The notes under the pieces: model-generated | What the model was told of the DNA's origin: nothing | Database searches by the model: none | What the model saw: the letters and a program-made list of their open reading frames with translations, nothing else | Position numbers and translations under genes: made by a program | In this document: piece by piece, positions 1 through 6,043 of the stretch | Layout: each line of letters opens with the position of its first letter | Numbering within the stretch: position 1 is the first letter of the stretch | Origin: an uncultured Brevibacterium sp. | Lineage (GTDB): Bacteria > Actinomycetota > Actinomycetes > Actinomycetales > Brevibacteriaceae | NCBI GenBank assembly: GCA_902489215.1 | Contig: CABTZE010000066.1 | Span: forward strand, 1 to 10,762 | Direction of reading: 5' to 3' | Length of the DNA stretch: 10,762 nucleotides

Positions 1-44
1 CCCCCCACGCCCCTCTTGTCGGTTTCACAGCATTGGGTCGGCGC

Positions 45-425
45 TCACGTGGCTTCGTCGTCAAATGGCGCCGGTTTCGATGTGTCGCGCTGGCCGGCCT
101 GCTCTGAGTACCTCTGCAGGGGCGACAGGCGCATGGGCTCCAGCGGGCGATCGTCAGCTGGTTCGGGGTCGTCATCTTCCATGAGGGCTTCGCGCACGAT
201 CCTGCGCGGGTCATACTGGCGCGGATCGAACTTCTGCCAGTCGACGTCTTTGAAGTCATCGCCCATTTCGTCCTGCACACTGTCGCGCAGACTGACGATT
301 TGCTTGCGCATGGTTTTGACGAAATCGCGCAGCTGCGCGGCATATTCCGGCATACGCTGCGGGCCTACGACAATGAGAACAACAAGCATGATGATGATGA
401 ACTCAGTGCCGTTGATCCCGAACAT
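45..425 (-). CDS. tatB: Sec-independent (Tat) translocase subunit TatB
   Basis: TatB works with TatC in the inner membrane as the receptor for folded proteins carrying twin-arginine signal peptides. The 126-residue product opens MFGINGTEF, with the conserved Glu at residue 8. One membrane segment follows (about residues 6-21), then the hinge motif GPQRMPEY (21-28), an amphipathic helix to about residue 60, and an acidic, proline-rich, poorly conserved tail. Glu8 and Gly-Pro at 21-22 match the layout of E. coli TatB. I chose the ATG at 425 over one at 434 (which would add MVC) because family members begin MF-G/D-I. In addition, a -10-like TAGAAT ends 7 nt before this ATG and no Shine-Dalgarno sequence is visible, which suggests a leaderless message. 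The gene diverges from the methyltransferase. Family assignment is secure; TatB rather than TatA rests on the N-terminus and the length. Confidence 0.93.
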   Translation of the reverse strand: MFGINGTEFIIIMLVVLIVVGPQRMPEYAAQLRDFVKTMRKQIVSLRDSVQDEMGDDFKDVDWQKFDPRQYDPRRIVREALMEDDDPEPADDRPLEPMRLSPLQRYSEQAGQRDTSKPAPFDDEAT

Positions 426-432
426 GCACACC

Positions 433-462
433 ATTCTAAGCCGTGGCGCCCCGCGGCTTCAG
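433..462 (-). promoter_or_regulatory. Putative leaderless promoter of tatB
   Basis: On the minus strand a TAGAAT hexamer (438-433; 5 of 6 matches to TATAAT) lies 18 bp downstream of a weak -35-like CTGAAG (462-457). The A of the tatB ATG at 425 is the eighth base after TAGAAT, about where transcription would start. Leaderless messages are common in actinobacteria, and the gene has no visible ribosome site. The -35 is poor, so this rests mainly on the -10 and its spacing. Confidence 0.45.
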
Positions 463-465
463 CCG
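438..465. repeat. Nested inverted repeats in the tatB/methyltransferase divergent region
   Basis: AAGCCG (438-443) and CGGCTT (454-459) are perfect inverted arms. Inside them GG/CC can also pair (445-446 with 451-452) across one mismatch. The second arm is reused in CGGCT-TC-AGCCG (454-465), a second perfect dyad with a 2-nt centre. AGCCG or its complement therefore occurs three times in 28 bp. The dyads fill the spacer and overlap the -35 of the putative tatB promoter, so an operator is possible. No regulator is identified. Confidence 0.4.
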
Positions 466-553
466 AGGTCGGCACACGCTGACACCAGTGACTATGCTTA
501 TCCCACCAGGATCATCTGACCGGCCGCGAGCACACGCAGAACAGGAGGAGCGC

Positions 554-1177
554 TTGTCCAGAAACTGGGCGGCTGACAGCCACTACGCTTCTCGGTTCAA
601 CACCGCAACTGCTGCAGAAGAGGCTGCGCGCACAATTGCGGCAGACTATCAGAGTGCGCCGCTGGGAACGACATCCGCCAGGCTTCTGACCATGCTCGTA
701 CAGCTGACGGGCGCTAAGAACGTCGTTGAGCTGGGCACGGGCACGGGAGCTTCGACACTGGCGATACTCGCCGGGCTCGGTCCCGGCGGAATGCTCACGA
801 GTGTCGACATTGACCGGGAACGCCAGTCAGTTGCCGCCGAACTCGCTGAGGTCGCCGGTTTCCGGGCCCACCGTACTCGGTTCATCCAGGGCTTTGCCGA
901 ATCGGTCCTGAGCCGACTGTCACCGAATGGCTACGACTTCGTGTTCGTCGACACCGACCCGGCGGGTTTTCCCGGCATCGTGCCGCAGGCCCTGACAAAA
1001 GTGCGCACCGGCGGGCTGGTGGTGGTCAATGATGCTCTGGGCTCAGGAACTGTCGCAGACCCCGCTGCCCGTGATGCGAGCTCCACCGCGCTGCGCCGAG
1101 TTCTTGCTGACCTGCAGGATTCCCCCAGCCGCGTGCTCCTGCCGATCGATGCGGGACTGCTGGCAGTGCGCCGCTGA
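554..1177 (+). CDS. Class I SAM-dependent O-methyltransferase (Rv1220c-like)
   Basis: A soluble methyltransferase of the O-methyltransferase_3 (catechol O-methyltransferase-like) family; its substrate is unknown. The start chosen is TTG at 554, because AGGAGG (543-548) lies 5 nt upstream. This gives 207 residues, normal for the family. An ATG at 494 and a longer open frame from 443 have no ribosome site and add unconserved residues. Motif I, VVELGTGTGAS (57-67), binds SAM. SVDID (83-87) carries the acidic residue that usually binds the SAM ribose. YDFVFVDTD (127-135) and GGLVVVNDAL (153-162) form the later core strands, and LLPIDAGLLAVRR is the typical C-terminus. Many relatives read Asp-Asn (metal ligands) where this protein has Asn-Asp (158-159), so metal dependence is uncertain. 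In mycobacteria the homologue is divergent from sigE; here it is divergent directly from tatB. Confidence 0.85.
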   Translation: MSRNWAADSHYASRFNTATAAEEAARTIAADYQSAPLGTTSARLLTMLVQLTGAKNVVELGTGTGASTLAILAGLGPGGMLTSVDIDRERQSVAAELAEVAGFRAHRTRFIQGFAESVLSRLSPNGYDFVFVDTDPAGFPGIVPQALTKVRTGGLVVVNDALGSGTVADPAARDASSTALRRVLADLQDSPSRVLLPIDAGLLAVRR

Positions 1178-1183
1178 TCGTCC

Positions 1184-1220
1184 AAAGAAAAATCCCGTCC
1201 TCCCAACGGGAGAACGGGAT
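1184..1220 (-). terminator. Rho-independent terminator of the DUF3117 gene
   Basis: Arms at 1192-1204 and 1208-1220 form a 13-bp stem with a 3-nt loop; the single imperfect pair is a G-U wobble when read on the minus strand. Minus-strand RNA then continues TTTTCTTT (1191-1184). The hairpin starts 14 nt after the DUF3117 stop. Read on the plus strand, the same hairpin has a C-A mismatch and no T-run, so it mainly serves the minus strand, although it sits just after the methyltransferase stop. Confidence 0.85.
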
Positions 1221-1234
1221 CTGCAAAACGCCGA

Positions 1235-1405
1235 TCAGCCTTCGAGCGCTCCGGCCAGGACATCCTTGAGGTCCTGAGCTTCGTCCTGGCTGATTTCGAT
1301 AACCAGACGGCCGCCGCCTTCAACGGGCAGGCGAAGGACATAGCCGCGCCCCTCTTTCGTCACTTCGAGAGGGCCGTCACCGGTGCGAGGCTTCTGAGCT
1401 GCCAT
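1235..1405 (-). CDS. DUF3117 domain microprotein (Rv1211-like)
   Basis: A 56-residue protein, easily missed because of its size. It begins MAAQKPRTGDGPLEVTKEGR and continues through a hydrophobic Y-V-L-R-L-P-V-E stretch and GGGRLVIEIS (30-39) to a Leu/Asp-rich end. The PRTGDGPLE and GGGRLV motifs are hallmarks of DUF3117, a small, nearly universal actinobacterial family of unknown function with a predicted compact beta-rich fold. The ATG at 1405 has AAAGGA about 6 nt upstream. A strong terminator follows the stop. It probably has its own promoter in 1410-1490 but may also receive read-through from the mannosyltransferase operon. Identification is firm; its role is unknown. Confidence 0.93.
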   Translation of the reverse strand: MAAQKPRTGDGPLEVTKEGRGYVLRLPVEGGGRLVIEISQDEAQDLKDVLAGALEG

Positions 1406-1438
1406 TCTTAATCCTTTCGCCGAACACAGTTATCAGCT

Positions 1439-1444
1439 ATTATC
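1439..1444 (-). promoter_or_regulatory. Possible -10 element for the DUF3117 gene
   Basis: On the minus strand GATAAT (1444-1439) matches TATAAT at five of six positions and lies 33 nt upstream of the DUF3117 ATG. Only a weak -35 (GTGCGA, 17-bp spacing) is visible. This local AT-rich patch is the best promoter candidate between the mannosyltransferase and DUF3117 genes. Confidence 0.3.
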
Positions 1445-1453
1445 CAACACTTT

Positions 1454-1489
1454 CTAGGGTTTCGCACATAACGAGACCATCTTCGTCAT
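1454..1489 (-). CDS. Possible 11-residue mini-ORF
   Basis: The minus strand carries ATG at 1489, TAG at 1456-1454, and encodes MTKMVSLCAKP. An AGGAG (1499-1495) sits 5 nt before the ATG, directly after the mannosyltransferase stop at 1503-1501. The ribosome site is better than those of several real genes here. The peptide has one Cys and no strong bias for any amino acid, so an attenuator role is not evident. It could be translated as the last cistron of the mannosyltransferase message, act as an upstream ORF for DUF3117, or be chance. No family is recognised. Confidence 0.25.
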   Translation of the reverse strand: MTKMVSLCAKP

Positions 1490-1500
1490 ATGCACTCCTG

Positions 1501-2715
1501 TCACGGCGGAAAACCAGTCGGCGGCACCAGACGCCACAGCAGCGATATCCACAGAAGCTGCAGGATAGTAAACCCGATGAGTGCCGTAGCCAAAGCCGTA
1601 CGGGAACGGCTGCGCGCCTGCACCATTGCCAGGCCGAACATCGGCAGCAGAAGCCGCAGGGTTGAACTCTGCGGTGTGAAGAACAAGAGCAGGTACACCG
1701 CGTAGCCGAACAGAAACTGCTTCTGCGTCCTGCCAATGAGCTCACCCGTTGGACCGAGAGTTCCCCACACGAACAGCAGGATGAGAACTGCAAGAGCAAT
1801 CGGCCCCCACCAGCCCAGATAGCGGGTCGAGGCGGTCAGCCACTGCGTGAACACCTCCGTGTGGCCCGTCCACGCGGCTTCGGTCTTCCGGTAGGCGTCG
1901 AACTGGCCCGTGAGCATCCAAGCGCCCAGCGGCTGCAGAACGGCGAAGAAACACGACAGCACACCTAAAGCCCACGACGTCAGAACTTCCCACAGCGGAT
2001 ACGGCTCTGTTCTCCTGCGCCTGATCCGATCGAGCAGGTGAATGAGCATGAAGAAAGAAAACGCCACCCCAATGGGTCTGGCGAGGTCCATGAGAAGAAC
2101 TGCTGGAATGGCAAGCAGATAGCGGCGAGAATCCACGCACAGCAGAGCCAGTGCGAGGAAGAAGATGCCGGCGGCTTCCGAATAGCCAGTCGAGAAAACC
2201 GCTGCTGCGGGAAAGAAGAACACCAGCGCTGTACCGGCAAGGGCTCGTGCAGGATCTGCGTGCCGCCGGAACAGGTACAGGATCGCGATGGCTGCGGCCA
2301 AGGCGAAGATGTGCGACACAATGGGCGACAGCACCTTGTAGTCAATGCCCGTCAGATCGCGCAGCCAGCCGACAATCGTGGGGTGCAGCGGGTAGAACGC
2401 CCACTGGTTCTGTGCGACATCTCCGCTGTCGGTCAGCGGAAGAACGCGGGGGTAGCCCTCATCGGCGATTCGCCGGTACCAGTCAGCATCCCAGAAGCCC
2501 AGGAACTCAAAGAAGGTCGGAGGCTTGTTGTCAGACCAGAACGTGGGCGCCTGGAAGCGCAGAACAATGCTGAACAGCAGCAGTGTGACCACGCGGCTGA
2601 CGGCATAGACAACTGTGGCCTGCGCCCACACCGGAAGACGCAGAAGAGACGCGGTCAGCTGCCAGGAGAAGGCTCCGGTGCGCTCCTGCGCGGTTTCACT
2701 TTTCGGTTCGGACAC
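1501..2715 (-). CDS. PIG-V-like GT-C mannosyltransferase, polytopic membrane protein
   Basis: A 404-residue multi-pass membrane protein resembling PIG-V glycosyltransferases of the GT-C fold, which transfer mannose from a polyprenyl-phosphate donor on the outer face of the membrane. After a soluble N-terminus and a first membrane segment (about 32-53) comes an external loop with FWDADWYRRIADEGYP (74-89), the WDxxWY acidic motif expected of the catalytic loop. Later motifs are AFYPLHP (106-112), TGYSEA (176-181), ARPIG (212-216) and STLRLLLP (351-358), all as in PIG-V relatives. Hydrophobic segments continue to the C-terminus. The start is GTG at 2715, preceded by GAAGAAG, and overlaps the DivIVA-like gene by 20 nt, so translation is probably coupled. 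The acceptor is unknown; a lipoglycan or glycoprotein is plausible by family. Family assignment is good, exact function is not. Confidence 0.75.
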   Translation of the reverse strand: MSEPKSETAQERTGAFSWQLTASLLRLPVWAQATVVYAVSRVVTLLLFSIVLRFQAPTFWSDNKPPTFFEFLGFWDADWYRRIADEGYPRVLPLTDSGDVAQNQWAFYPLHPTIVGWLRDLTGIDYKVLSPIVSHIFALAAAIAILYLFRRHADPARALAGTALVFFFPAAAVFSTGYSEAAGIFFLALALLCVDSRRYLLAIPAVLLMDLARPIGVAFSFFMLIHLLDRIRRRRTEPYPLWEVLTSWALGVLSCFFAVLQPLGAWMLTGQFDAYRKTEAAWTGHTEVFTQWLTASTRYLGWWGPIALAVLILLFVWGTLGPTGELIGRTQKQFLFGYAVYLLLFFTPQSSTLRLLLPMFGLAMVQARSRSRTALATALIGFTILQLLWISLLWRLVPPTGFPP

Positions 2716-2962
2716 CGGCTTCTTCTTCGAGCTCTTCTATGCGGGCAGTGAGAATGTCAATGGCCTGATCGACTTGGTCCCTGCGGTACCCGCCGAAAGC
2801 TGGTGAGAATCGCATCCGGGCAATATCAGCAGCGGATGCGTCCTTTGGCGGCAGAACGGGTTCGGGTTCGCTCATGCCGGAATCGAAGATGCCGAAAGCA
2901 CCGGCTGCAACGGTTGCGAACACGATGAGCGCCGCGCACACTCCAAGGATCATCCAGGCCAT
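2696..2962 (-). CDS. Small membrane-anchored DivIVA-motif protein (Rv1209-like)
   Basis: An 88-residue protein with an N-terminal hydrophobic helix (about 4-24), a Pro-rich acidic linker (31-40), and the short motif ADIARMRFSPAFGGYRRDQV (45-64) followed by a charged helix DQAIDILTARIEELEEE. The F-x-x-A-x-x-G-Y-x-x-x-Q/E-V-D pattern is the DivIVA N-terminal signature, which in full-length DivIVA precedes a coiled coil; here the coil is very short. The probable start is ATG at 2962, without a strong ribosome site (a second ATG is at 2953). It lies 22 nt after folP2, and its end overlaps the mannosyltransferase start by 20 nt. A gene of this type lies in the folP2 neighbourhood in mycobacteria. 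Function is unproven; a polar or septal envelope role is inferred only from the motif. Confidence 0.7.
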   Translation of the reverse strand: MAWMILGVCAALIVFATVAAGAFGIFDSGMSEPEPVLPPKDASAADIARMRFSPAFGGYRRDQVDQAIDILTARIEELEEEAGVRTEK

Positions 2963-2984
2963 GCGTCTATGCTCTCACACGCTT

Positions 2985-3854
2985 TCAGCGCAGTCCTCGC
3001 TGTGCGCTGACTGGCGGTTTGAGACCGCGAATGCCGACAACCACGTCAATCGCCTGACGTGTTTGAGCCGTGTCATGCGTGCGGATAACGGCCGCGCCCG
3101 CATCGACTGCCAGCGCCGTGGCCGCAATAGTGGCGGCAAGCCTGTCACCCGGCCCTTCCGAGCCGACGAGCTCTCCCACAAAGTCCTTACGCGAAATCGC
3201 GAGCATCACGGCACTTTCACCACCGGTGAGCATGCGCAGATCCCGCATGAGCGCAGCCGACTGGTATGTGTTCTTCCCGAAGTCGGGTGTGGGATCAAGA
3301 ATGATGGCACGCTCGTCGACCCCCGCGTCCAAAGCTTCAGCACGCAGACGTTCGAGCCCCGCGATGACGGTCGGCATGACATCGGCAGAGGACAGGCCCA
3401 GCCGGTTGCGGTGAGCGTCCGTTCGGGGAGTCAGGCCCCCGGTGTGGGAGCAGACCAAGCCGACCTCCGCCTCGGCGGCGGCGTGTGCGACATCAGGATC
3501 CGCGCCCGCCCACGTGTCGTTGATGAGTCCAGCCCCGGCCTCGGCCGCGGCTCTCGCCACCGGTGCGCGGTAGGTGTCGCAGGAGATGAGCACGTCCGGG
3601 TGCTCCTTGGCCAGCGCAGAGATGACCGGCGTAACCAGGGCGATTTCATCGTCTTCCGACACAGCCGGTCCCCGACCGGCCCGCACTCCCCCGATGTCGA
3701 GGATCCGCGCGCCGTCCCGGACCGCCTCCTCGGCGCAGCTCAGTGCATCGTCCACGGTTGCCGCAGACGTGTAGAAGGAGTCGGTCGACCGGTTGATGAC
3801 AGCCATGATGACCGGCTGCAGAGGCCCGGCCTCGACCCCGCGAACGCTGAACAT
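2985..3854 (-). CDS. folP2: Dihydropteroate synthase-like protein, FolP2 type
   Basis: A TIM-barrel pterin-binding-family protein of 289 residues. Canonical DHPS joins a hydroxymethyl-dihydropterin pyrophosphate to p-aminobenzoate in folate synthesis. The order of core motifs is kept: MAVINRSTDSFY, ILDIGGVRAG, ISCDTYRAPVA, LINDTW, DPTPDFGKN, AISRKDFVGE and VIRTHDT. Several differ from active DHPS. The pABA-loop ESTRPG is replaced by VRAGRG, NxTPDSF reads NRSTDSF, and DPGxGFxK reads DPTPDFGK. These match the FolP2 paralogue (Rv1207 group), which in Mycobacterium leprae did not replace DHPS. A true folate role is therefore doubtful, and a separate folP is expected elsewhere. The ATG at 3854 shares its A with the LOG stop (TGATG), and a GTG directly before it (3857) is an alternative start. 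Either way translation is coupled to LOG. Confidence 0.88.
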   Translation of the reverse strand: MFSVRGVEAGPLQPVIMAVINRSTDSFYTSAATVDDALSCAEEAVRDGARILDIGGVRAGRGPAVSEDDEIALVTPVISALAKEHPDVLISCDTYRAPVARAAAEAGAGLINDTWAGADPDVAHAAAEAEVGLVCSHTGGLTPRTDAHRNRLGLSSADVMPTVIAGLERLRAEALDAGVDERAIILDPTPDFGKNTYQSAALMRDLRMLTGGESAVMLAISRKDFVGELVGSEGPGDRLAATIAATALAVDAGAAVIRTHDTAQTRQAIDVVVGIRGLKPPVSAQRGLR

Positions 3855-4630
3855 CACGGACGGAAACGACCGGTGGGAATCGGCTTGTCGGCAGAATCAT
3901 GGATGAAGGCAATGGCCTCATCCACCGAATCCGTCAAGTGGAACAGATCGACATCACCGGGAGAAATCGTGCCCTTCTCGACGAGTGTCGTGGTGATCCA
4001 ATCCACGAGTCCAGACCAGAAGTCCGTTCCCATGAGAACCACGGGATAGCGGTTCTTCTTGCGTGTCTGCACCAGTGTGAGAGCCTCAAACAGCTCATCA
4101 AGAGTGCCGAAGCCGCCGGGCAGCACAATCGCGGCCGAGGAGTACTTCATGAACATCGTCTTGCGCACGAAGAAGTAGCGGAAGTTGATGCCGACGCCCA
4201 CGAAGGGGTTGAGTCCCGATTCAAACGGCAGTTCAATGCCCAGGCCCACCGTGGTGCCATCGGCTTCCGCTGCACCCTTGCTGCCGCCCTCCATGACACC
4301 CGGGCCACCGCCGGTGACAACAGCGTAGCCCTCATCCACCAGCCGGCGGCCGAGCTCTTCGGCCAGAGCGTACTCTTCTGTGCCTTCGTTCAGACGGGCC
4401 GAACCGAAGATCGACACTGCCGTGGGCAGGCCCGCCAGCGAACTGAAGCCCTCAATGAACTCCGCGTGGATCCGCATGGTCCGCCACGGGTCTTCGTGCA
4501 CCCAGCCAGAGTCAGGGCGATTGTCCAACAGCCGCTGGTCAGCGGTGGTTTCGGGCACGTGCTGGCTGCTCAGGTGCAGTGAGCCCCTCGTGTAGAAGAG
4601 TTCGTCATTCGGAATGTCAGAGCTGGTCAT
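3854..4630 (-). CDS. LOG family protein (TIGR00730, type II), nucleoside 5'-monophosphate phosphoribohydrolase-like
   Basis: A 258-residue Rossmann-fold protein of the LOG family, which removes ribose 5-phosphate from nucleotides (cytokinin precursors or AMP in tested members). It is often misnamed lysine decarboxylase. The signature PGGFGTLDE (171-179) holds the catalytic Glu, and TGGGPGVMEG (106-115) is the nucleotide-binding loop. FFVRKTMF (153-160) carries the conserved Arg-Lys. An N-terminal extension with ETTADQRLLD (27-36) and the length place it with the longer type II members, such as C. glutamicum Cg1261, rather than the roughly 190-residue type I. The ATG at 4630 has AAAGGA just upstream. 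It heads the chain LOG > folP2 > DivIVA-like > mannosyltransferase. The gltA terminator ends only 13 nt before its start codon. The physiological substrate is unknown. Confidence 0.88.
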   Translation of the reverse strand: MTSSDIPNDELFYTRGSLHLSSQHVPETTADQRLLDNRPDSGWVHEDPWRTMRIHAEFIEGFSSLAGLPTAVSIFGSARLNEGTEEYALAEELGRRLVDEGYAVVTGGGPGVMEGGSKGAAEADGTTVGLGIELPFESGLNPFVGVGINFRYFFVRKTMFMKYSSAAIVLPGGFGTLDELFEALTLVQTRKKNRYPVVLMGTDFWSGLVDWITTTLVEKGTISPGDVDLFHLTDSVDEAIAFIHDSADKPIPTGRFRP

Positions 4631-4643
4631 TGTGTCCTTTCAC

Positions 4644-4676
4644 GAAAAAGACGGGGCGGGCACAGTGCCTCACCCC
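4644..4676 (-). terminator. Rho-independent terminator of gltA, abutting the LOG ribosome site
   Basis: Minus-strand arms GGGGTG (4676-4671) and CGCCCC (4658-4653) continue through a one-base bulge into GGC/GCC, giving a GC-rich stem of 9 pairs with a 5-nt loop. The RNA then reads GTCTTTTTC (4652-4644). It begins 16 nt after the gltA stop. The T-tract ends only about 5 nt before the AAAGGA ribosome site of the LOG gene, so the next operon needs read-through or a promoter inside or overlapping this element. Confidence 0.8.
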
Positions 4677-4692
4677 GCCTTCAACCCAGCCG

Positions 4693-5973
4693 TCAGTTCG
4701 ACGGGTAGGTGCGAAGCTTTTCGCCGGTGTAGATCTGGCGCGGACGGCCGATGCGGGTGGTGTCGTCACCGCGCATTTCAATCCACTGGGCAATCCAGCC
4801 GGGCAGGCGGCCAATGGCGAAAATCACCGTGAACATGTCCGTCGGGAATCCGAGCGCTTTGTAGATCAGACCCGTGTAGAAGTCGACATTCGGGTACAGC
4901 TTGCGGCTGACGAAGTAGTCATCGTCAAGGGCGACCTTTTCGAGAGCGGTCGCCAGGTCCAGGAGGTCGTCGTTGCCGCTCTGCTCTTCGATGATGTCGT
5001 GGGCGGTCTGCTTGATGATGGCAGCGCGGGGGTCGTAGTTCTTGTACACGCGGTGGCCGAAGCCCATGAGGCGTACGCCGCGCTCCTTGTTCTTGACCCG
5101 CTCCATGTAGCTTTCAGCGCCGTCGTCAGACTGCGAAATCTCTTCGAGCATTTCGAGCACCGCGGAGTTCGCGCCGCCGTGCAGCGGACCGGCCAGAGCG
5201 TTGATGCCGGCCACAACCGACTGGTAGAGGTTTGCCTCGGACGAGCCGACCAGCCGAACCGACGACGTGGAGCAGTTCTGTTCGTGGTCTGCGTGCAGGA
5301 TGAACAGCAGGTCGAGCGCCTTGCGGACGTTTTCGCTGGATGCGTAGTCTTCGCCGCTCACACCGAAGTTGCTGCGGAAGAAGTTGCCGACGAGGCCGTA
5401 CTGCGGTTCGGGGCGCAGGACCGAGTCGACGCCGAAGCGGCGGCGGTGGGCCAGTGCCGTCAGAACGGGCATGGCGCCGAGCAGGCGAACAGCGGCTTCT
5501 TCCATCTGCGCGTCGTCGTAGACGTCGATGGTGTCCTGGTTGAAGGTGCCCAGCGCGGAAACAGCGGTCGAGAGGATCGACATGGGGTGGGCGTCTTCCG
5601 GCATTGCGGCGACGAGATCGTAGATGCCCTGCGGAACTTCGACGTGCTGGGCGATGCGGTCTTCAAAGGACTTCAGCTGTTCGGCGGTGGGCAGTTCGCC
5701 CTTGATGAGGAGGTAGGCGACTTCAACGAACGAGGCGTTCTCGGCAAGGTCTTCGATGGCGTATCCGCGGTAGCGCAGGATGCCTTCGTCACCGTCGATG
5801 AAGGTGATGGCGGAGGTCGACGAGGCGGTGTTGCCGAAGCCGGGGTCGAAGGTGACCCGACCGGTTTCAGCCAGGAGCTTGCTGATGTTCAGCCCCTCGG
5901 TGCCGGCTGTAGATTCGACGCCCTGGAGTTCGAGCTCATGGTCATCTACTCGCAGAAAGCCGTCTGCCGCCAT
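4693..5973 (-). CDS. gltA: Citrate synthase, type II
   Basis: Condenses oxaloacetate and acetyl-CoA to citrate, the entry step of the TCA cycle, in the cytosol. The 426 residues match the length of E. coli GltA and other hexameric type II enzymes. The catalytic triad is visible: His265 in GPLHGGAN (263-270), His307 in GFGHRVYKNYDPR (304-316) and Asp364 in PNVDFYTGL (361-369). ILHADHEQNCSTSSVR (225-240) is the conserved core helix and loop. An N-terminal beta-rich domain with DPGFGNT (43-49) is typical of the type II form. I chose ATG at 5973 because AGAGGAGA sits about 4 nt upstream; the frame stays open to an ATG at 6000, which lacks support. A candidate -10 lies at 6044-6049 and a strong terminator follows. 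It lies between dapC and LOG, where corynebacteria carry dapD/dapE. Confidence 0.97.
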   Translation of the reverse strand: MAADGFLRVDDHELELQGVESTAGTEGLNISKLLAETGRVTFDPGFGNTASSTSAITFIDGDEGILRYRGYAIEDLAENASFVEVAYLLIKGELPTAEQLKSFEDRIAQHVEVPQGIYDLVAAMPEDAHPMSILSTAVSALGTFNQDTIDVYDDAQMEEAAVRLLGAMPVLTALAHRRRFGVDSVLRPEPQYGLVGNFFRSNFGVSGEDYASSENVRKALDLLFILHADHEQNCSTSSVRLVGSSEANLYQSVVAGINALAGPLHGGANSAVLEMLEEISQSDDGAESYMERVKNKERGVRLMGFGHRVYKNYDPRAAIIKQTAHDIIEEQSGNDDLLDLATALEKVALDDDYFVSRKLYPNVDFYTGLIYKALGFPTDMFTVIFAIGRLPGWIAQWIEMRGDDTTRIGRPRQIYTGEKLRTYPSN

Positions 5974-6043
5974 TGATTCTCCTCTGTTCGAACTTCGCAC
6001 GCTCTGTTCCGCTGTGGCTCAGAGACATGAAGAAGATTACCTA

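Noticed and set aside
1..44. Possible start of a further minus-strand gene after tatB
   Set aside because: Only 44 bp are available; a GTG frame runs off the edge but has too little sequence to support a call.
443..553. N-terminal extension of the methyltransferase
   Set aside because: No ribosome site at 443 or 494, while TTG 554 has AGGAGG. The extension also overlaps the putative tatB promoter.
2038..2751. Plus-strand open frame of 237 codons opposite the mannosyltransferase
   Set aside because: Charged, unfamiliar sequence that mirrors a clear multi-pass membrane protein on the other strand.
2874..4049. Plus-strand open frame of 391 codons opposite folP2 and LOG
   Set aside because: No recognisable domain, low-complexity Arg/Gly/Asp content, and it lies antisense to two well-supported genes.
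4579..5976. Long plus-strand open frame (465 codons) opposite gltA
   Set aside because: It is antisense to a citrate synthase with all catalytic residues, has Val/Glu/Arg-rich unfamiliar sequence, and arises from high-GC codon bias.
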